A stretch of DNA of 55,784 nucleotides from positions 1 to 55,784 of the forward strand of contig NZ_NRSJ01000033.1 of NCBI RefSeq assembly GCF_016584085.1, given 5' to 3'. The translations under genes and the position numbers were made by a program. Of the stretch, positions 18,801 through 25,671 are shown in pieces (within the stretch, counting starts at the first letter, position 1; every line of letters starts with the position of its first letter). This DNA comes from Halochromatium glycolicum (lineage in GTDB: Bacteria > Pseudomonadota > Gammaproteobacteria > Chromatiales > Chromatiaceae). Under the pieces are notes generated by a model. The model had not been told where the DNA came from, made no database searches, and worked only from the letters and a program-made list of their open reading frames with translations.

Positions 18801-20140
18801 GGTGCCTGCCGGTAGCGGCGGAACGAGCGCCGGTCCCATTCGCCGGTGTGCTGCAGCGGGAAGAATCCGGAGAGGCCGTTGCCGTTGACTAGCAGATCGA
18901 TGCGGCCGTCGCCGTCGGCGTCCATCAGCTGCACATTGGGATCGGCGAGCCTGAGGCCGGCGGGGGCGTCGCGCATCGGGCGGGGCAGGTCGAATCGGCC
19001 GCCGCCGAGGTTACGCCAGTAGCGGGCGGTGCCGTTCAGCTCCAGGATGTCCGGCAGGCCGTTGCCAAACAGGTCGGCCAGCTCCAGCTCGGGGCGGCCC
19101 AGGGAGCCGGCGGGCAGGTCGCGGCCGGTCAGGGGCCGAAAGTCGCGTCCCTCGGGTTGGAAGCGGGAGTAGCCGCATTCGAGCGGCGGCAGGGACTCGG
19201 TCGCCTGGCCGTCGTGGCCGGTGACCTGGACCTGGCTGAGGAGCGAGACGCCATTCGGCGGTAGACGTTGCTCAAGGTCGGTGAGGTCGTGCCGTTGGTC
19301 GAGATAGACCAGGCCGTAGGTGCGGGCGAGGCGGGGCTGGTCGGCGTGGGTCGAGATCTCGATCCGGCTGCAGCGCCTGCGGGTACGGACCTCGAAGCCG
19401 GCACGCCGGACGGAAAAGGGATCGGGGCGCGCTTCGTAATGGAACAGGACCTCGACCAGAAAACGATCGTCCGATTCGTCTCCAAGATTGACATAGGCGA
19501 TGCGCTCGAGGTCGAGGTGGTCCCACTGGTGAGGTCCGTCGGTGCCCGAGTCGCGCTCGTACTCGTACTTGATCAGGTTGCCGAAGGGGTCTCGGGTCTC
19601 GCTGAGCTTCCAGTCGAAGACTCGGCTGCGGTTGCTCGGGTCGGCGACGACGGCGGGATCGGCCCCGGCGGCATCGGGGGTCCCGTAGAGGCTGACGAGT
19701 CCGTCCTTGCTGCGCACCTCCCAGTAGTCGTTCGCCGGATCGTGGTGATGGATGATCCGGGCGAACAGGCCCTCGGTGCGCGGCCGATAGCGCGTCGCAG
19801 TCGGCGAGTGCTCGACCGGCACCAAGTCCTCCGCGCCGGAGAGGATGAAGGTGTCCGTGGCATCGTCGTAGATGGGAACGCCCTTCGAGGTCTTGCGGCT
19901 CACGCCGGGGACGCTCAGGCCCCAGCCGAGGCCGAACGGACTGTTGCCGTTGCCGCTGCTGTAGACCAGACTCAGCTCGGGCTGGAAGCCGTTGCGGCCC
20001 GGCGGCAGTGCGATGGGCACCGTGAAATTGCCGGTGCCCGTGAACAGGTCCGAAGAGAAGGTTTCGCCGATGCCGCTGACAGCACCGCCACCTTTTGGCA
20101 GCGAGATCACCTGCTCGGCTGTGCCTGACTTGTTGCTCAT
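12830..20140 (-). CDS. Fused TcB-TcC (SpvB/FG-GAP/Rhs) toxin component
   Basis: A 2436-residue protein read from the ATG at 20140, chosen because GAGG lies 6 bases upstream and the SpvB motif LPKGGGAVSGIGETF follows at once; an upstream GTG at 20203 is the alternative. Order: SpvB domain (about 1-300); FG-GAP/VCBS repeats (about 350-590) such as DADGDGRIDLL and DVDGDGLADLVYVHD; TcB middle domains; many YD/Rhs repeats (YDLAGNITAI, YQYDPAGNLIQL); an Rhs-associated core (FTGKERDKESGLFFHGARYF...SPDPV...NNPLGNIDPSG, about 2092-2150); and a C-terminal tail of about 285 residues. In Tc systems TcB and TcC form the beta-shell cocoon, and the TcC tail, cut off by autoproteolysis at the core, is the toxic effector. 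The tail (12830-13695) is not recognised and is much lower in GC than the rest. It is probably first in the operon, before the encapsulin and TcA genes. No immunity gene is evident. Confidence 0.88.
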   Translation of the reverse strand: MSNKSGTAEQVISLPKGGGAVSGIGETFSSDLFTGTGNFTVPIALPPGRNGFQPELSLVYSSGNGNSPFGLGWGLSVPGVSRKTSKGVPIYDDATDTFILSGAEDLVPVEHSPTATRYRPRTEGLFARIIHHHDPANDYWEVRSKDGLVSLYGTPDAAGADPAVVADPSNRSRVFDWKLSETRDPFGNLIKYEYERDSGTDGPHQWDHLDLERIAYVNLGDESDDRFLVEVLFHYEARPDPFSVRRAGFEVRTRRRCSRIEISTHADQPRLARTYGLVYLDQRHDLTDLEQRLPPNGVSLLSQVQVTGHDGQATESLPPLECGYSRFQPEGRDFRPLTGRDLPAGSLGRPELELADLFGNGLPDILELNGTARYWRNLGGGRFDLPRPMRDAPAGLRLADPNVQLMDADGDGRIDLLVNGNGLSGFFPLQHTGEWDRRSFRRYRQAPSFSLADPEVKLVDLDGDGITDVIRSGARMECFFNDPEQGGWHASRFVERRALDQFPDVSFSDPRVKWGDMSGDGLQDIVLVHDGNIEYWPSLGHGAWGPRIHMQNSPRFRDAGYSLGYDPRRVLIGDVDGDGLADLVYVHDRRITLWLNQSGNGWSDPIEIAGTHPVHDLDAVRLVDLLGTGIAGVLWTADADGSTRERMFFLDFTGGLKPYLLDEMDNHMGAITRVRYEPSTHTYLADQGRAETRWQTTLPFPVQVVARVEVIDVLSRGKLTTEYAYHHGYWDGAEREFRGFGLVEQRDTETFETYNAAGMHGADTAFAGVDTRHFSPPTLTRTWFHQGPIGEEHGDWMIADHSAEYWPGDPPLLHGVGDLDDFLRDLPRRDKRDALRALRGRTLRTELYALDGSDRQDRPYTVTESRFGLREESPPGPDQPDRHGIFFPYTLAERTTQWERGDEPMTLLGFTEHYDAQGRPDHFDAYGQPRSQISIAVPRWRGLDLGEAVTIASDGLPPDTPAHEREHAQSLERYRITQTLTDYAQRDSDAVYIVDRVARTTTREIRSTGREDLFQLKDAIARDQAPGDIIGQSLSFYDGPSFQGLPVGQIGDHGALVRTDTLVLTQDILQQAYRSGDQLAAPPEMPPYLDPNGAPSWTGEYPQPFRDALPARAGYAYHDGAAGSEHATGYFIASDQRSYDFQASPAGPSRGLPVAMRDPLGHETRIAYDAYDLLPVRVTDPVGLATSADYDYRVLQPRLVTDANGNRQAFGFTPLGLPAWIAVMGKEGEQLGDTPDTPGTRFDYDFLAFANSPPEARQPVYVRSVRREHHVQDHQVPLPERDQTITTVEYSDGFGRLLQTRTQGEDLRFGQAVFGGGVLPVDQADTEATRTEIHGHRQAPGAPPNVVVSGSLVFDNKGQVVEQYEPFFSSGWDYGRPGEHELGQRVTMIYDPRGQVIRTHNPDGSEQRVIYGVPPDLSDPDRFDPTPWEAYTYDVNDLAPLSTGTDAAGNPVPLADRAPPTHHFTPASIGIDALGRTVESIQRNGPDPVADWYRTRTTYDIRGNVVQIIDAVGRRAFHHVHDLANNPLRIDSIDAGVRRTVLDAAGNEIERRDSKGALILQTYDRLQRPVRLWARDAANEPMTLRERLEYGDDGDPGQIPSERDAARQSNRLGRLHRHFDEAGRLTLEDYDFKGNVREKVRQVIGDGPILAVFSAPGGGVPPGGSLAAFRVDWEPPSGTDLASHTASLLDPTDYRTSSTYDALNRIRELRYPQDVDGKRKTLRPRYNRAGALQQLALDDQPYVQHIAYDAKGQRTLIAYGNGVMTRYAYDPQTFRLTRLRSERYLSSLPAPDSYRPAGAALQDFAYQYDLAGNITAILDRTPESGIPNTLLGTDALDRRFTYDPIYRLLSATGRESDLPPEPAPWDDRPRNNDPTRVRAYTEHYQYDPAGNLIQLLHQAGGHGFTRNLNPAADNNRLTTVVISDQISQRYDYAYDSNGNMTGEASSRHFEWNHSDQMKAFRTQAPGAAAPSLHAQYLYDAGGQRVKKLVRDQGGSYAVTVYVDGIFERQWSVQAGIHEENNMLHVMDGAQRIALVRVGTPFSDDRTPATKYHIGDHLGSSNVVIDDSGRRINREEYTPYGETSFGSFSRKRYRFTGKERDKESGLFFHGARYFSVWVLRWMSPDPVRGAMARNLFVAFANNPLGNIDPSGTSEKPPPTLENVSESEIDVDLINPQHPLRYGLQDPGVREMLQQVIPKGDNPGISSTVGNSRTEDGAGNAVQSALLNTDTSMKTVDREGIVSPGNADDEPPIINVDLGLKVPRLGTNLSAPENIGVTVVGAHVLLAGFELKATDVLDSTGRSGFEIGFAVGPGLELSGIGLVLGGKVVRSWSYKFWGYDWLNGKFDLVTYETKHEASLEATVLGFGLEPKGEYMVSSEIFYEREPIGSVVPGVTEDKVKGILLENQLNREIHIRQQRSKIRDHQNRYPALYRNRLLY

Positions 20141-20573
20141 GGCGGCCTCGGGTACCGACCGTTTGGAGCGGCAGTTTCGACATCGTCGAAGGCCTTCCAG
20201 CACCTAGAACCAAACAGCAGGACAGCGGGCCGGGTGGCAAGCGCCTACGATACCGATTAACGACTAGGCTGCGGATGTCATTCCGTCAAGGCGCAAAACA
20301 GTTTGTGAAACTCACTGAATTCCGCCTCCATGACCAGGAATTGATCTGGCTCAACTGCTGAACGATCGTCTGGTCGAAATCGTCAATTTACGCGCTACTC
20401 GCAGGGTTTCGCCGCGAAGGCCGAGCTGGCGCGGCTGCGCGCGGGACTCGGGCAGGGCGAGAAGCCATCGGGGCCGGCGGCCGTTATAACGCGCCAGCTG
20501 GAGGCCGGCGCGCAGCATGATTGCCCCGTGGTCGCGCCGGTCCTCCCGCAGCTCTACCCGGACGACGCTATCC
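20141..20573. other. Region upstream of the Tc cluster
   Basis: The leader and promoter of the minus-strand Tc cluster should lie here. The 20230-20400 part is less GC-rich than its surroundings. A possible minus-strand promoter (TTGACG, 17 bases, TAGTCG) lies around 20252-20285 but is a weak match. Short open frames at 20351-20599 and on the plus strand show no recognisable motif. Confidence 0.35.
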
Positions 20574-21032
20574 GCCTGTGTCAAATGCCTCTTGCGCATA
20601 CAGCCGCCGTCCCGCCTCCGCGGTGCTGACGGGCGGCAGGGGCTTCAGCAGCTCCGCGCGGCGCGACGCCTTGGCCGCTTCCGGGTCGGCGATGACACGC
20701 GCTTCGGGCACGGGCTGCAAGGCGCCGAAGTCGCGGGCGAAGGCGTCCTCGCCGTAGACGGCGACGGCGCCGGCGGTGAGCTTGGCGGGGTCGATCAGGT
20801 GCGGCGTACCCTTGGGATGGCTGATCAGGGTCGCGTTCGGGCAGGCGGCCATCAGCGCACCGGCGCCGCCGGCATGATCGAGATGCACATGGGTCGGGAT
20901 CACGTAGTCCACATGCTAGGGCGTCAGGCCGAGCTCGGCGATGACGCCGAGCAGGCCGGGCACGGTGTGGGCGGTGCCGGTGTCGATACAGACGACGCCG
21001 TCGGCGACGGCTTGGTAAGGGGCAGCGGGCAT
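20574..21032 (-). pseudogene. MBL-fold metallo-hydrolase, amber-interrupted and truncated
   Basis: From an ATG at 21032 the minus frame reads an MBL-fold N-terminus (VVCIDTGTAHTVPGLLGVIAELGLTP). It then meets TAG at 20916-20918 and continues in frame with HVDYVIPTHVHLDHAGGAG, the metal-binding HxHxDH motif. Related proteins usually have Gln or Glu at the stop position. After PVPEARVIA the sequence departs from the family near 20690, so the C-terminal half, with the remaining metal ligands, is also lost. A nonfunctional gene is the simplest reading. Confidence 0.7.
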
Positions 21033-21045
21033 AGCGGGTCAGCGG

Positions 21046-21453
21046 TCAGTGTCTGTTCGGCAGGCAGTGCAGCCCGAAGGAGCGGAAGTCCGAGTCGAGG
21101 GCGAGGCAGATCGACAGCCCGAGACGCTGGACGAGTGCGAAGCTCGTGCAGTCGGTAAAGCTGTAGCGCTTGTCGCGCTGTTGCTCGAAGATCGACCAGG
21201 CGGCGGCCTCGTCTTTGGCGGTGACCCGCTCGAGACGTGCGATCCGTTGCTCGCCCAATGTGGTACCGAGCTGATAAGCGATGTTCCAGCCGAGCCGGTA
21301 ACGGGCGAGGGTGACGGCCTCGTCGAAGACATAGTTGCTCGTCACCAGTCGGCCGCGATAGGCGCGGAATGTGTCAGCCACTGCCGGATGGTCCGGGTCT
21401 TTCTTGTCCAGCAACGCGTACCAGGCGCCGGTGTCGACGAAGGCGCGCCTCAA
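21046..21453 (-). CDS. PIN-domain toxin (VapC-like)
   Basis: A 135-residue PIN ribonuclease. D7 in FVDTGAW is the first catalytic acid. Further acids follow at FDEAVTLAR and in FTDCTSFAL, with a final SDF near the C-terminus. PIN toxins cleave RNA, often initiator tRNA or rRNA, when released from their antitoxin. The start overlaps the end of the upstream ribbon-helix-helix gene by 4 bases, the usual translational coupling of a type II toxin-antitoxin pair. Length is normal and no damage is seen. Confidence 0.85.
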   Translation of the reverse strand: MRRAFVDTGAWYALLDKKDPDHPAVADTFRAYRGRLVTSNYVFDEAVTLARYRLGWNIAYQLGTTLGEQRIARLERVTAKDEAAAWSIFEQQRDKRYSFTDCTSFALVQRLGLSICLALDSDFRSFGLHCLPNRH

Positions 21454-21689
21454 TCGTCTTGCTTTCCGTATAAGAAATGATTGTGATCGCGTCCAACCGC
21501 CTCTCCACTGCCCTCGCCGACGCCGATCAGCGCGTCTAACGGGTCTTTCTCAGGCGGCTGATCGCGCCCGAGGTGCTCGTCGATGAGGCTGCGGATCAGG
21601 GCCGCAAGGCTGATGCCGCGTCGCCTTGCCTCGTCGCCAAGTCGCTGATATTGATCGGGTTCCAGTGAGATTTGAGTGCGATGCATCAT
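21450..21689 (-). CDS. CopG/RHH antitoxin
   Basis: A 79-residue protein whose N-terminus (HRTQISLEPDQYQRLGDEARRRGISLAALIRSLIDEHL) is a ribbon-helix-helix DNA-binding fold. The acidic C-terminal tail would wrap the partner PIN toxin. It precedes and overlaps the toxin gene and would be expected to autorepress the pair. Confidence 0.85.
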   Translation of the reverse strand: MMHRTQISLEPDQYQRLGDEARRRGISLAALIRSLIDEHLGRDQPPEKDPLDALIGVGEGSGEAVGRDHNHFLYGKQDD

Positions 21690-22029
21690 CGCATATCTCC
21701 CACGCCTTAACCTAAGAAACCAGAGTTGGACGGCCCCACCCAGGGGTGCGCTTCATGAAGCGCCAGAAGTGGAACCATTGCAAAGGGTTGCATGTTGGCC
21801 TAAGCGGTCAACTGCGGTTTCTCGCGTTTAATGGACTCAATAGTCTACATCATCGAGTTGCATGATGTAAGCGAGGGTGCCTGTGGCCCGCCTCGCTCGA
21901 GCGCACTACCCGCTGTATGTGGTGAAGCAAGACTGAGCAGCGCCAGCACCCGTTGGCTTGCCGGCCAAGAATCAACGCGTCCGATCGATGCTTGGTCGCG
22001 GGCGCTTGCTGACTCTGTGATGCCAAAGC

Positions 22030-22107
22030 TGTCGACACATTGGGTATTTCTTGGTAGTATACTGGTTAAAATTAACGATTTTTCTCAAATTATGTCGACA
22101 CTTTGGG
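22030..22107 (+). promoter_or_regulatory. Paired operator-like repeats upstream of the GntR-prp operon
   Basis: Two 15-bp direct repeats, TGTCGACACATTGGG (22030-22044) and TGTCGACACTTTGGG (22093-22107), differ at one base. Each carries the perfect palindrome TGTCGACA and they are spaced 63 bp apart. AT-rich sequence between them (around 22055-22090) probably contains the promoter. The palindrome is the kind of site bound by GntR/FadR-type dimers, so autoregulation by the adjacent regulator is inferred. Confidence 0.6.
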
Positions 22108-22131
22108 TCTAGCAACAGTGATCTGGCGACC

Positions 22132-22827
22132 ATGAACAATCTGGCCTCGATCGAGTCTGGCCTGGCCGAGCTGGACATGCGCGCCGGTGCCACGCTGACC
22201 GATCGCCTGTTCGATGCGCTACAGCGCGCGATCGTCGAGGGTGAGATCCCGCAGGGCGGCAAGATCAGCGAGCCCGAGCTGGCGCGCCGCCACGGGGTCA
22301 GCCGCAGCGCGGTGCGCGAGGCGATCGCCCGGCTCGAGGCGCGCAAGCTGGTTGAGCGCAAGCCGAACCTGGGCGCGCGCGTGGTCGTGCTCAGCGCTGA
22401 GCAGCTGATCGAGATCTTCCAGCTGCGCGAGGCGCTCGAGGGCATGGCGGCACGGCTGGCCGCGCAGGCGATGAGCGAAGCCGAGATCGACGCGCTCGAC
22501 GCGCTGCTCGCGCAGCACGGCCGGCAGATCGAGCAGGAGCAAGGCCAGGCCTATTTCCAGAAGCAGGGCGATCTCGACTTCCATTTTCGGATCGTCCAGG
22601 GCAGCCAGAACCGGCAGCTGATCGGGCTGCTCTGCGATGACCTCTATCACCTGTTGCGCATGTATCGCGTGCAATTCGGGATGCGCAGCAAGCGCTGCCG
22701 ACAGGCGTTCGCCGAGCACCAGTACCTGCTGAGCGCGATCCGCGCGCGCGACCCGGAGATGGCCGAGCTGCTGATGCGCCAGCATGTGCGCGCGTCGCGG
22801 CGGAATCTCGAGCAGGCGCTCGGCTGA
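22132..22827 (+). CDS. GntR-family (FCD) regulator of propionate metabolism
   Basis: A 231-residue regulator from the ATG at 22132. A longer frame opens at 22051, but it would run through the operator region. The N-terminal winged helix (TDRLFDALQRAIVEGEIPQGGKISEPELARRHGVSRSAVREAIARLEARKLV) is typical GntR. The C-terminal alpha-helical FCD domain contains the histidine-containing LDFHFRIVQGSQN, which commonly binds a metal-carboxylate ligand. It sits directly upstream of prpB-prpC-prpD on the same strand, which argues for control of the methylcitrate cycle with a pathway intermediate as effector (inferred). Two TGTCGACA sites upstream are likely operators. Confidence 0.85.
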   Translation: MNNLASIESGLAELDMRAGATLTDRLFDALQRAIVEGEIPQGGKISEPELARRHGVSRSAVREAIARLEARKLVERKPNLGARVVVLSAEQLIEIFQLREALEGMAARLAAQAMSEAEIDALDALLAQHGRQIEQEQGQAYFQKQGDLDFHFRIVQGSQNRQLIGLLCDDLYHLLRMYRVQFGMRSKRCRQAFAEHQYLLSAIRARDPEMAELLMRQHVRASRRNLEQALG

Positions 22828-23061
22828 TGCGCGCCGAGCAGACACGCGCTCGCCGACGCCGGTGGCCACTGGGCGGACTACCCCGAGCCAGCCGAGCGCC
22901 GATCCGACCCCGACCCGCGCCACGCCGAGTCGCCGCCGCTGCGAATGCAGCGCGGCCGCTTGGGGTCGTGCGTCCGGCAGACGCATTGACCGCGAAACAC
23001 GCTCACCGGGCCGAGCGCATTGCGCGGTCGATCATCCAGACCACCACTGACGGAATCGATC

Positions 23062-23943
23062 ATGACGGAGAGAACCACCCCCGGCGCCCGCTTCCGCGCC
23101 GCGATGGCCGAAGAGCGGCCATTGCAATGCGCGGGCGCGATCAACGCCTATCACGCGCGCCTGGCCGAGGCCACCGGCTTTCGCTCGCTCTACATCTCTG
23201 GCGGCGGGGTCGCGGCCGGAAGCTGCGGCATCCCGGATCTTGGCATTACGACCATGGATGATGTGCTGATCGATCTGCGCCGCATCACCGACGTGACCGA
23301 GCTGCCGGTGCTGGTCGACATCGACACCGGCTGGGGCGGTGCCTTCAACATCGCCCGCGCGGTGCGCGGCATGAACAAGGCCGGTGCGGCGGCCGTGCAC
23401 CTCGAGGACCAGGTGCAGCAGAAGCGCTGCGGCCATCGGCCCAACAAGGCGATCGTGCCGCAGGCGGAGATGGTCGACCGGATCAAGGCCGCGGTCGATG
23501 CCCGGCTCGACGATGACTTCGTGATCATGGCGCGCACCGACGCGCTCGCGGTCGAGGGGCTGGACGCGGCGCTCGAGCGCGCGCGGGCCTGCGTCGACGC
23601 CGGCGCCGATGCGCTCTTCCCGGAGGCGGTCACCGAGCTTGAGCAGTATCAGGCGTTCGTCGACGTGGTCGGCGTGCCGGTGCTCGCCAACATCACCGAG
23701 TTCGGCTCGACGCCGCTGTTCACGGTCGACGAGCTGGCCAGCGTCGGCGTCAGCATCGCGCTCTATCCGCTCAGCGCCTTCCGCGCCGCCAATGCCGCGG
23801 CGCTCCAGGTCTATCAGACCCTGCGCAGCGACGGGACCCAGGCGCCGGTGCTCGAGCAGATGCAGACCCGTGCCGATCTCTACGACTACCTCGGCTATCA
23901 CGCCTACGAGCAGAAGCTCGACCAACTCTTCGCAGCGGAGTAG
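23062..23943 (+). CDS. prpB: Methylisocitrate lyase
   Basis: A 293-residue enzyme of the isocitrate lyase/PEP mutase superfamily that cleaves 2-methylisocitrate to pyruvate and succinate, the last step of the methylcitrate cycle for propionyl-CoA. The ATG at 23062 follows a GGA-type site and gives the usual family length; the frame also extends upstream to 23020. Seen: the phosphate-binding loop [11 protein letters not shown] (about 46-56), metal-binding DIDTGWGG (about 86-93) and the catalytic loop KRCGH (121-125) with nucleophilic Cys123. It ends at a TAG 5 bp before prpC. Confidence 0.93.
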   Translation: MTERTTPGARFRAAMAEERPLQCAGAINAYHARLAEATGFRSLYISGGGVAAGSCGIPDLGITTMDDVLIDLRRITDVTELPVLVDIDTGWGGAFNIARAVRGMNKAGAAAVHLEDQVQQKRCGHRPNKAIVPQAEMVDRIKAAVDARLDDDFVIMARTDALAVEGLDAALERARACVDAGADALFPEAVTELEQYQAFVDVVGVPVLANITEFGSTPLFTVDELASVGVSIALYPLSAFRAANAAALQVYQTLRSDGTQAPVLEQMQTRADLYDYLGYHAYEQKLDQLFAAE

Positions 23944-23948
23944 GGCCC

Positions 23949-25133
23949 ATGACCAGCGCCACTGACAAGACCACTGAGGCCAATGCGACAACGGGCGGCC
24001 TGCCCAAGCCCAAGAAATCGGTCGCCCTGTCCGGCACCGCCGCCGGCAATACCGCGATCTGCACGGTCGGGCGCACCGGTAACGATCTCCATTACCGCGG
24101 CTACGACATCCTCGACTTCGCCGAGCAGGCCGAATTCGAGGAGATCGCCTATCTGCTGATCCACGGCGCGCTGCCGAGCGCGCCGGAGCTGGCGGCCTAC
24201 AAGGCCAAGCTACGCGCGCTGCGCAGTCTGCCGCAGGCGGTGAAGCAGGCGCTCGAGGCGATCCCGGCCTCGGCGCATCCGATGGACGTGATGCGCACGG
24301 CCTGCTCGGTGCTGGGCAGTTGTCTGCCGGAGCGCGAGGATCATCCAACCGCCGAGGCACGCGCGATCGTCGACCGGCTGATGGCCAGCTTCGGCTCGGC
24401 GCTGCTGTACTGGTACCACTATGCGGTCAACGGCCGGCGCATCGAGGTCGAGACCGATGACGACTCGATCGGCGGCCATTTCCTGCATCTGTTGCATGGT
24501 GAGGCGCCGAAGGCCTCCTGGGTGCGGGCGATGCACACCTCGCTGGTGCTCTATGCCGAGCACGAGTTCAACGCCTCGACCTTCGCCGCGCGCGTGGTCG
24601 CCGGCACCAACTCGGATCTGTACTCGGCCATCACCGCCGCGATCGGCGCGCTGCGCGGCCCCAAGCACGGCGGTGCCAACGAAGAGGCGTTCCGCACCCA
24701 GAGCCGCTATCACAACGCCGATGAGGCCGAGGCCGACATCCGCGAGCGGGTCGGGCGCAAGGAGATCGTGATCGGCTTCGGCCATCCGGTCTACACCGTC
24801 GCCGATCCCCGCAATCAGGTGATCAAGCGGGTCGCCCAGACGCTCTCGGAAGAGGCCGGCGACACCCGGATGTTCGAGGTCGCCGAGCGGCTGGAGTCGG
24901 TGATGTGGGAGCTGAAGACGATGTTCCCGAACCTGGACTGGTTCTCGGCCGTCTCCTATCACCAGATGGGCGTGCCGACGGCGATGTTCACGCCGCTGTT
25001 CGTGATCTCGCGCGTCACCGGTTGGGGCGCGCATGTGATCGAGCAGCGCCAGGATGGCAAGATCATCCGTCCGTCGGCCAACTACACCGGCCCCGAGAAC
25101 CGTCCCTGGGTGCCGATCGAGGAGCGAGGTTGA
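23949..25133 (+). CDS. prpC: 2-methylcitrate synthase
   Basis: A 394-residue type I citrate-synthase-family enzyme condensing propionyl-CoA with oxaloacetate to 2-methylcitrate. The family's active-site regions are visible: [26 protein letters not shown] (catalytic histidine) and [25 protein letters not shown], ending with the conserved [11 protein letters not shown] tail. The start lies 5 bp after prpB, so the two are co-transcribed. Assignment to methylcitrate rather than citrate synthesis rests on the prpB and prpD neighbours. Confidence 0.92.
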   Translation: MTSATDKTTEANATTGGLPKPKKSVALSGTAAGNTAICTVGRTGNDLHYRGYDILDFAEQAEFEEIAYLLIHGALPSAPELAAYKAKLRALRSLPQAVKQALEAIPASAHPMDVMRTACSVLGSCLPEREDHPTAEARAIVDRLMASFGSALLYWYHYAVNGRRIEVETDDDSIGGHFLHLLHGEAPKASWVRAMHTSLVLYAEHEFNASTFAARVVAGTNSDLYSAITAAIGALRGPKHGGANEEAFRTQSRYHNADEAEADIRERVGRKEIVIGFGHPVYTVADPRNQVIKRVAQTLSEEAGDTRMFEVAERLESVMWELKTMFPNLDWFSAVSYHQMGVPTAMFTPLFVISRVTGWGAHVIEQRQDGKIIRPSANYTGPENRPWVPIEERG

Positions 25134-25138
25134 ACGCG

Positions 25139-25348
25139 ATGTCAATGTCCGTGTACGACTTGCCGATCGACGAGCGTATTCGTCTGGTCGAGGATCTTTG
25201 GGACAGCATTGCTGACGAGCAGGGCGCGGTGGTGCTGACCGACGCGCAACGCCAGGAGCTCGACCGGCGCATCGACGCCCTCGAACTGGATGGCGAGATG
25301 GGCCATCCGGCAGCCGATGTGATCGCGGCGATCCGCCAGAAGCTGTGA
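25139..25348 (+). CDS. Addiction-module antitoxin component
   Basis: A 69-residue protein (SVYDLPIDERIRLVEDLWDSIADEQ...LTDAQRQELDRRIDAL) of the putative addiction-module component family that accompanies ParE/RelE toxins. It starts 5 bp after the prpC stop and overlaps the toxin start by 4 bases (GTGA). The pair is therefore embedded in the methylcitrate operon and read from its promoter, unless a promoter lies inside prpC. Confidence 0.85.
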   Translation: MSMSVYDLPIDERIRLVEDLWDSIADEQGAVVLTDAQRQELDRRIDALELDGEMGHPAADVIAAIRQKL

Positions 25349-25653
25349 CCCTCGAGGTCTTCTTTCGCCCGGAGGCCGAGGCCGATATCGAGGATGCTAC
25401 CGTTTGGTACGAGTCGCAGCGCGCGAGGCTTGGACAAGCGTTCTTGGACGAGGTGGCATCCCTGACTCAAGCCTTATCGGAGCAGCCGCGCGTGGCGCCG
25501 GTGGTGCATCGAAGTACCCGGCGCGCGTTGCTGAGCCGATTCCCTTTTGCCATGTATTACCGAATTGTAGGGGACCGATTGGTGGTGCTCGCGGTGATGC
25601 ACGGCAGCCGTCATCCGCGCCGTTGGAAAGCGCGTTCGTCAATGAGTGACTGA
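25345..25653 (+). CDS. ParE/RelE-family toxin
   Basis: A 102-residue toxin starting at a GTG that overlaps the antitoxin stop. It shows the family fold: LEVFFRPEAEADIEDATVWYESQR, then FPFAMYYRIVGDRLVVLAVMHGSRHPRRW, the classic ParE C-terminal strands. ParE-type toxins poison gyrase and RelE-type toxins cut mRNA; sequence alone does not decide. It ends 18 bp before prpD. Confidence 0.85.
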   Translation: MTLEVFFRPEAEADIEDATVWYESQRARLGQAFLDEVASLTQALSEQPRVAPVVHRSTRRALLSRFPFAMYYRIVGDRLVVLAVMHGSRHPRRWKARSSMSD

Positions 25654-25671
25654 TCAGGATTCACGCCGACT

